Origin: Hahnella aquatica
Lineage (GTDB): Bacteria > Pseudomonadota > Gammaproteobacteria > Burkholderiales > Burkholderiaceae_A
Assembly: GCA_965194505.1 (NCBI GenBank)
Contig: OZ239144.1
Coordinates: 1,178,001-1,242,000, forward strand
DNA length: 64,000 nt
Direction: 5' to 3'
Part shown: one piece after another, positions 61,423 to 64,000 of the stretch
How the letters are laid out: every line of letters starts with the position of its first letter
Position numbering within the stretch: the first letter of the stretch is position 1
The notes under the pieces: model-generated
Told to the model about the DNA's origin: nothing
Databases searched by the model: none
The model's input: only the letters and a program-made list of their open reading frames with translations
Program-made: the position numbers and the translations under genes

Positions 61423-63047
61423 ATGCCCTTGGCCCGTGCCATGGGCAGGGCCAGGTAACGGGCTGACATGGCCTGACTGAGCAAGACCGCCGCAGGCTCC
61501 GGGCGGGCCGAGGTGTCGATGAGCAGCCGGTGCGGTGTGAGCAGCGAGAGCTTTCGTGCCATGGCCAGCGCCTCCTCCATGGCCCGTGGCCGGCCGGGGC
61601 TGCCATCTCGGGCAAGGTTCGCGCGGCCATCGGAGAGCACCACCAGGCAGGTGTCATCGCCCGCCAGTCGCAGGCGCCTGAGCTGGTCTGCGGCCATGGC
61701 AAAGCCCGCTGCAATGGGGCTGCCACCGCCACCCACCAAGGCCGTGAGGCTCTTGCGTGCGGCCACCAATGAGCGCGTGGGCGGCAGCCGAAGCTCGGCC
61801 CCGCGCCCCCCGAATGCAATGAGGGCCACGCGGTCGCGCCGGCTGTAGCACTCCGACAAGAGAATCTCGATGGCCCCTTTGGCCTCGGCCAGGCGCGCCA
61901 TGGCAGCCGACCCCGAGGCATCGACCACAAACACGGTGGTCACCCCACGCTGGCGTTTGAGTCGCCAGACATGCAGGTCATCGGGCCGCAGGGCAATGGC
62001 TGCACTCTTCCGAACCCGGCTGTTCTGAAACGGAATGGCGGCGCGCAGGGTGGGCAGAATGGCCAGGCGGTCTGCACCACCGCGCGGCTTGCGACGAATC
62101 ACGCCCACCGGTCGGCCGCGGCCTCGGCCGCCCTCGCCCATGCGGCCCGCGCCACTGCCACCTGCATGGGTCTGCGACTGCTGTGTGAGCCATTGGGCCC
62201 AGGCCTCGAGCAGGCCCTTCGGAAGGCTGGCGGCGGCTGTCTCCACGCTGCGTTCTTCGAAGTCGTCGGTCTTCTGTGGTGCGGGGGTGTCCTCGGGGGT
62301 GTCTTGGGGGGTCTCGGGCTGCGCGCCTGAAGGCGGTGAGTTGTCCGCTTGCTCCTGTGGAGTTGCATCGGCCTGCGCCTCAGAAGATTCGTCTTCCGGT
62401 GGCGGAGGGCTCGGCCACTGCCGAGCCTGGGGCAGCAGGCTCCAGGGCACCGCCCAGGCGAGGTCTTCGGCCGTGGCTTCGGTGCGCCCATGCGAGCAGG
62501 CATGCATGCGCATCCATCGCAGGCAGGCAAGGCTTGGCCGAAGCGAGACCAGACCAAACAGCTGGCTCGCCTCCATCACGGCCGTGACCAAGGGCTCGGG
62601 TACATGAACGGATGGCCAATCCTTCGCGGCGTGCATCGCGGCATTCAGCCAGGCCTCGCGCATCAGGGTCTCATCGCGCATGTCGATGCAGCAGCCCATG
62701 CGGTCGCGCAGGGCCGAGGCCACCGGGGCTTCATCGGGCAAGGATTCATCGAGCAAGACCAGGCCACAGTCGCCGCGGTCGACCGCCTGGGCCAATGCGG
62801 CTGCAAGGCCAGCGGGCAGTCGCTCGGCCATGGCCACCACCAGAAAGCCTTCTTGGGCCTGGGCCAAGAGGCCCGTGCGCATCACCGGGTGGCCCGCGCG
62901 AAGGCTCTCGAACGGGTCGATGGTGTCGTTGAGCTGGGCCGGGTCGGTGTGAATGGCCATGCGCAGCCATGCCCTGCCGTGGGCTGTGCAGTGGGCTTGA
63001 AGTCGTGCAAGGAGTTGATCGCGGCGCGCACCCGCATGGGCTCGCAA
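61377..63047 (-). CDS. bchD: Magnesium chelatase D subunit (start uncertain)
   Basis: A 556-residue protein from TTG 63047. The N-terminal part is a degenerate AAA+ domain, followed by an acidic Pro-rich linker (about residues 210-275) and a C-terminal VWA domain with the MIDAS motif VDASGSAA (about 375). BchD links the BchI hexamer to BchH. The same frame is open upstream to a TGA near 63160 and reads LLGLLAQGGPAHGGLWLRAHAG, which resembles the usual BchD start, yet no ATG, GTG or TTG lies in that stretch. A rare start such as CTG at 63122, overlapping the bchI stop, is possible. Confidence 0.9.
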   Translation of the reverse strand: MRAHAGARRDQLLARLQAHCTAHGRAWLRMAIHTDPAQLNDTIDPFESLRAGHPVMRTGLLAQAQEGFLVVAMAERLPAGLAAALAQAVDRGDCGLVLLDESLPDEAPVASALRDRMGCCIDMRDETLMREAWLNAAMHAAKDWPSVHVPEPLVTAVMEASQLFGLVSLRPSLACLRWMRMHACSHGRTEATAEDLAWAVPWSLLPQARQWPSPPPPEDESSEAQADATPQEQADNSPPSGAQPETPQDTPEDTPAPQKTDDFEERSVETAAASLPKGLLEAWAQWLTQQSQTHAGGSGAGRMGEGGRGRGRPVGVIRRKPRGGADRLAILPTLRAAIPFQNSRVRKSAAIALRPDDLHVWRLKRQRGVTTVFVVDASGSAAMARLAEAKGAIEILLSECYSRRDRVALIAFGGRGAELRLPPTRSLVAARKSLTALVGGGGSPIAAGFAMAADQLRRLRLAGDDTCLVVLSDGRANLARDGSPGRPRAMEEALAMARKLSLLTPHRLLIDTSARPEPAAVLLSQAMSARYLALPMARAKGIHEAIQSVRRAPTEA

Positions 63048-63118
63048 CCACAGACCACCATGGGCCGGGCCGCCTTGGGCCAGCAGCCCGAGCAGTCGGT
63101 CGATCTCGGCCGCGTCGA

Positions 63119-64000
63119 TCAGATCGACTCCAGCGCGAGCATCACCCGTTGGCTGGCGTCGGTGTCATCCAATGGGTCTCGGCGCAGGCGATGGCGAAGC
63201 ACCAGCGGGGCCACTTCCTTCAAGTGCGCCACCGTGGCCTTGCGGGCATTGCGAAGGGCTGCGAGCGCCTTGGCTGCACGCATGAGGCTCAGCTCACCGC
63301 GAAGGCCATCGGTGCCGAGCGACATGCAGAGCTGGGCTGCGCTGGCGAGCACTTCATCGGAGAGCGTGACCTTGGGCAGGCGCTTGCGTGCGGCCACGAG
63401 CTGGTCTTGCAGGGCCTGCTGCTCGGCGGCCTGTGCAGCCACAAAGGCGGCCGGGTCTCGGTCGTAGGCCTCGCGGCGGCGCACGACCTCTACACGTTGT
63501 TGAAGGTCGGTGGGGGTGCGCACCTCCACGGCCAGGCCAAAGCGATCGAGCAGTTGCGGGCGCAGCTCGCCCTCTTCCGGGTTGCCACTGCCCACCAGCA
63601 CAAAGCGTGCGGGGTGGCAGACGCTCAGGCCTTCGCGCTCCACACGGTTCTCGCCCGAGGCGGCCACATCAATGAGGAGATCCACCAGGTGGTCTTCGAG
63701 CAGGTTGATCTCATCGATGTAGAGAAAGCCGCGGTTGGCCTTGGCGAGCAACCCCGGCTCAAAGACTTTCTCGCCGCTGGCCATGAGCCGCTCAAGGTTG
63801 AGCGCACCCAGAATGCGGTCTTCGGTGGCCCCCAGGGGGAGGTCCACCACCGGCACCGTGATGCGCTCGGCGCGCGGCTTGGATTTCGAAGTGGCCGCAC
63901 CACCGGTGCAGGCTGGGCACAGGCCCGCGGGCTGGTCTGGTGGGCACTGATACGGGCAGCCGGCCACCACCTCGATGGGGGGCAGCACGGCCGCCAGTGC
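63119..64000 (-). CDS. bchI: Magnesium chelatase I subunit, C-terminal part
   Basis: The gene runs off the right edge; about 293 codons and the stop are present. The P-loop is outside the window. Visible are PPIEVVAGCPYQCPPDQP, Walker B FLYIDEINLLEDHLVDLL, the sensor region VLVGSGNPEEGELRPQLLDRFGL with the Arg finger, and the C-terminal helical lid. BchI is the AAA+ ATPase that drives Mg2+ insertion. It should be cotranscribed with bchD, which follows directly. Confidence 0.95.
   Translation of the reverse strand, partial: ALAAVLPPIEVVAGCPYQCPPDQPAGLCPACTGGAATSKSKPRAERITVPVVDLPLGATEDRILGALNLERLMASGEKVFEPGLLAKANRGFLYIDEINLLEDHLVDLLIDVAASGENRVEREGLSVCHPARFVLVGSGNPEEGELRPQLLDRFGLAVEVRTPTDLQQRVEVVRRREAYDRDPAAFVAAQAAEQQALQDQLVAARKRLPKVTLSDEVLASAAQLCMSLGTDGLRGELSLMRAAKALAALRNARKATVAHLKEVAPLVLRHRLRRDPLDDTDASQRVMLALESI

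Overview
The window is GC-rich and very gene-dense. It looks like chromosome of a purple phototrophic betaproteobacterium (Burkholderiales, Rubrivivax-like). This rests on the photosynthesis gene order, a four-heme PufC, an LH2 alpha chain with an Ala/Pro-rich tail, the oxidative cyclase AcsF and a spheroidene-type carotenoid set. The lineage is inferred from family resemblance, not from a phylogenetic marker. No tRNA, rRNA, CRISPR array or insertion sequence was seen.

Region 1 (1-20.3 kb) is housekeeping and accessory DNA. It holds the end of murB, yaaA, a LEA-type lipoprotein, an Anbu proteasome-like cluster (Anbu, transglutaminase, alpha-E, circularly permuted ATP-grasp), a gamma-glutamyltransferase-like enzyme behind a three-gene TRAP transporter, rlmJ convergent with aceA, and a six-gene operon of one ATPase, three FtsX/MacB-type permeases, an HlyD adaptor and a SUMF1-fold protein. 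A dienelactone hydrolase-like gene follows.

Region 2 (21.1-64 kb) is a nearly complete photosynthesis gene cluster with five main blocks. (a) pucBAC plus two unrecognised small membrane ORFs (+). (b) A long minus-strand operon bchFNBHLM-lhaA-puhABC-acsF-puhE plus a 45-residue ORF. (c) ppaA-ppsR-crtA-crtD-crtC (+) facing crtI-crtB (-). (d) bchG, a PucC-like MFS gene, bchP and tspO (+). (e) A minus-strand superoperon crtEF-bchCXYZ-pufB-orf74-pufALMC. bchO (+) and bchI-bchD (-) close the window; bchI runs off the edge. Together these encode the route from protoporphyrin IX to bacteriochlorophyll a, a spheroidene-type carotenoid pathway, the reaction centre, LH1 and LH2. Not found in the window: hemA, bchE, bchJ/bciA, idi, recognisable pufQ or pufX.

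PpsR/CrtJ-type operators (TGT-N12-ACA), several in tandem with 7-8 bp spacing, sit at the pucB, bchF/ppaA, crtI/bchG, bchC and crtE/bchO promoters. ppsR itself is in the window, so most of the cluster is probably one redox/light-regulated unit.

The most unusual points are: a 74-codon gene between pufB and pufA whose membrane segment resembles LH1 beta but has Gln where the bacteriochlorophyll-binding His should be; an LH2 alpha with Phe44-Leu45, the pair found in blue-shifted B800-820 (LH3) complexes; three tiny membrane ORFs at the ends of the puc and puh operons; and crtC and bchD genes whose conserved sequence begins upstream of any ordinary start.
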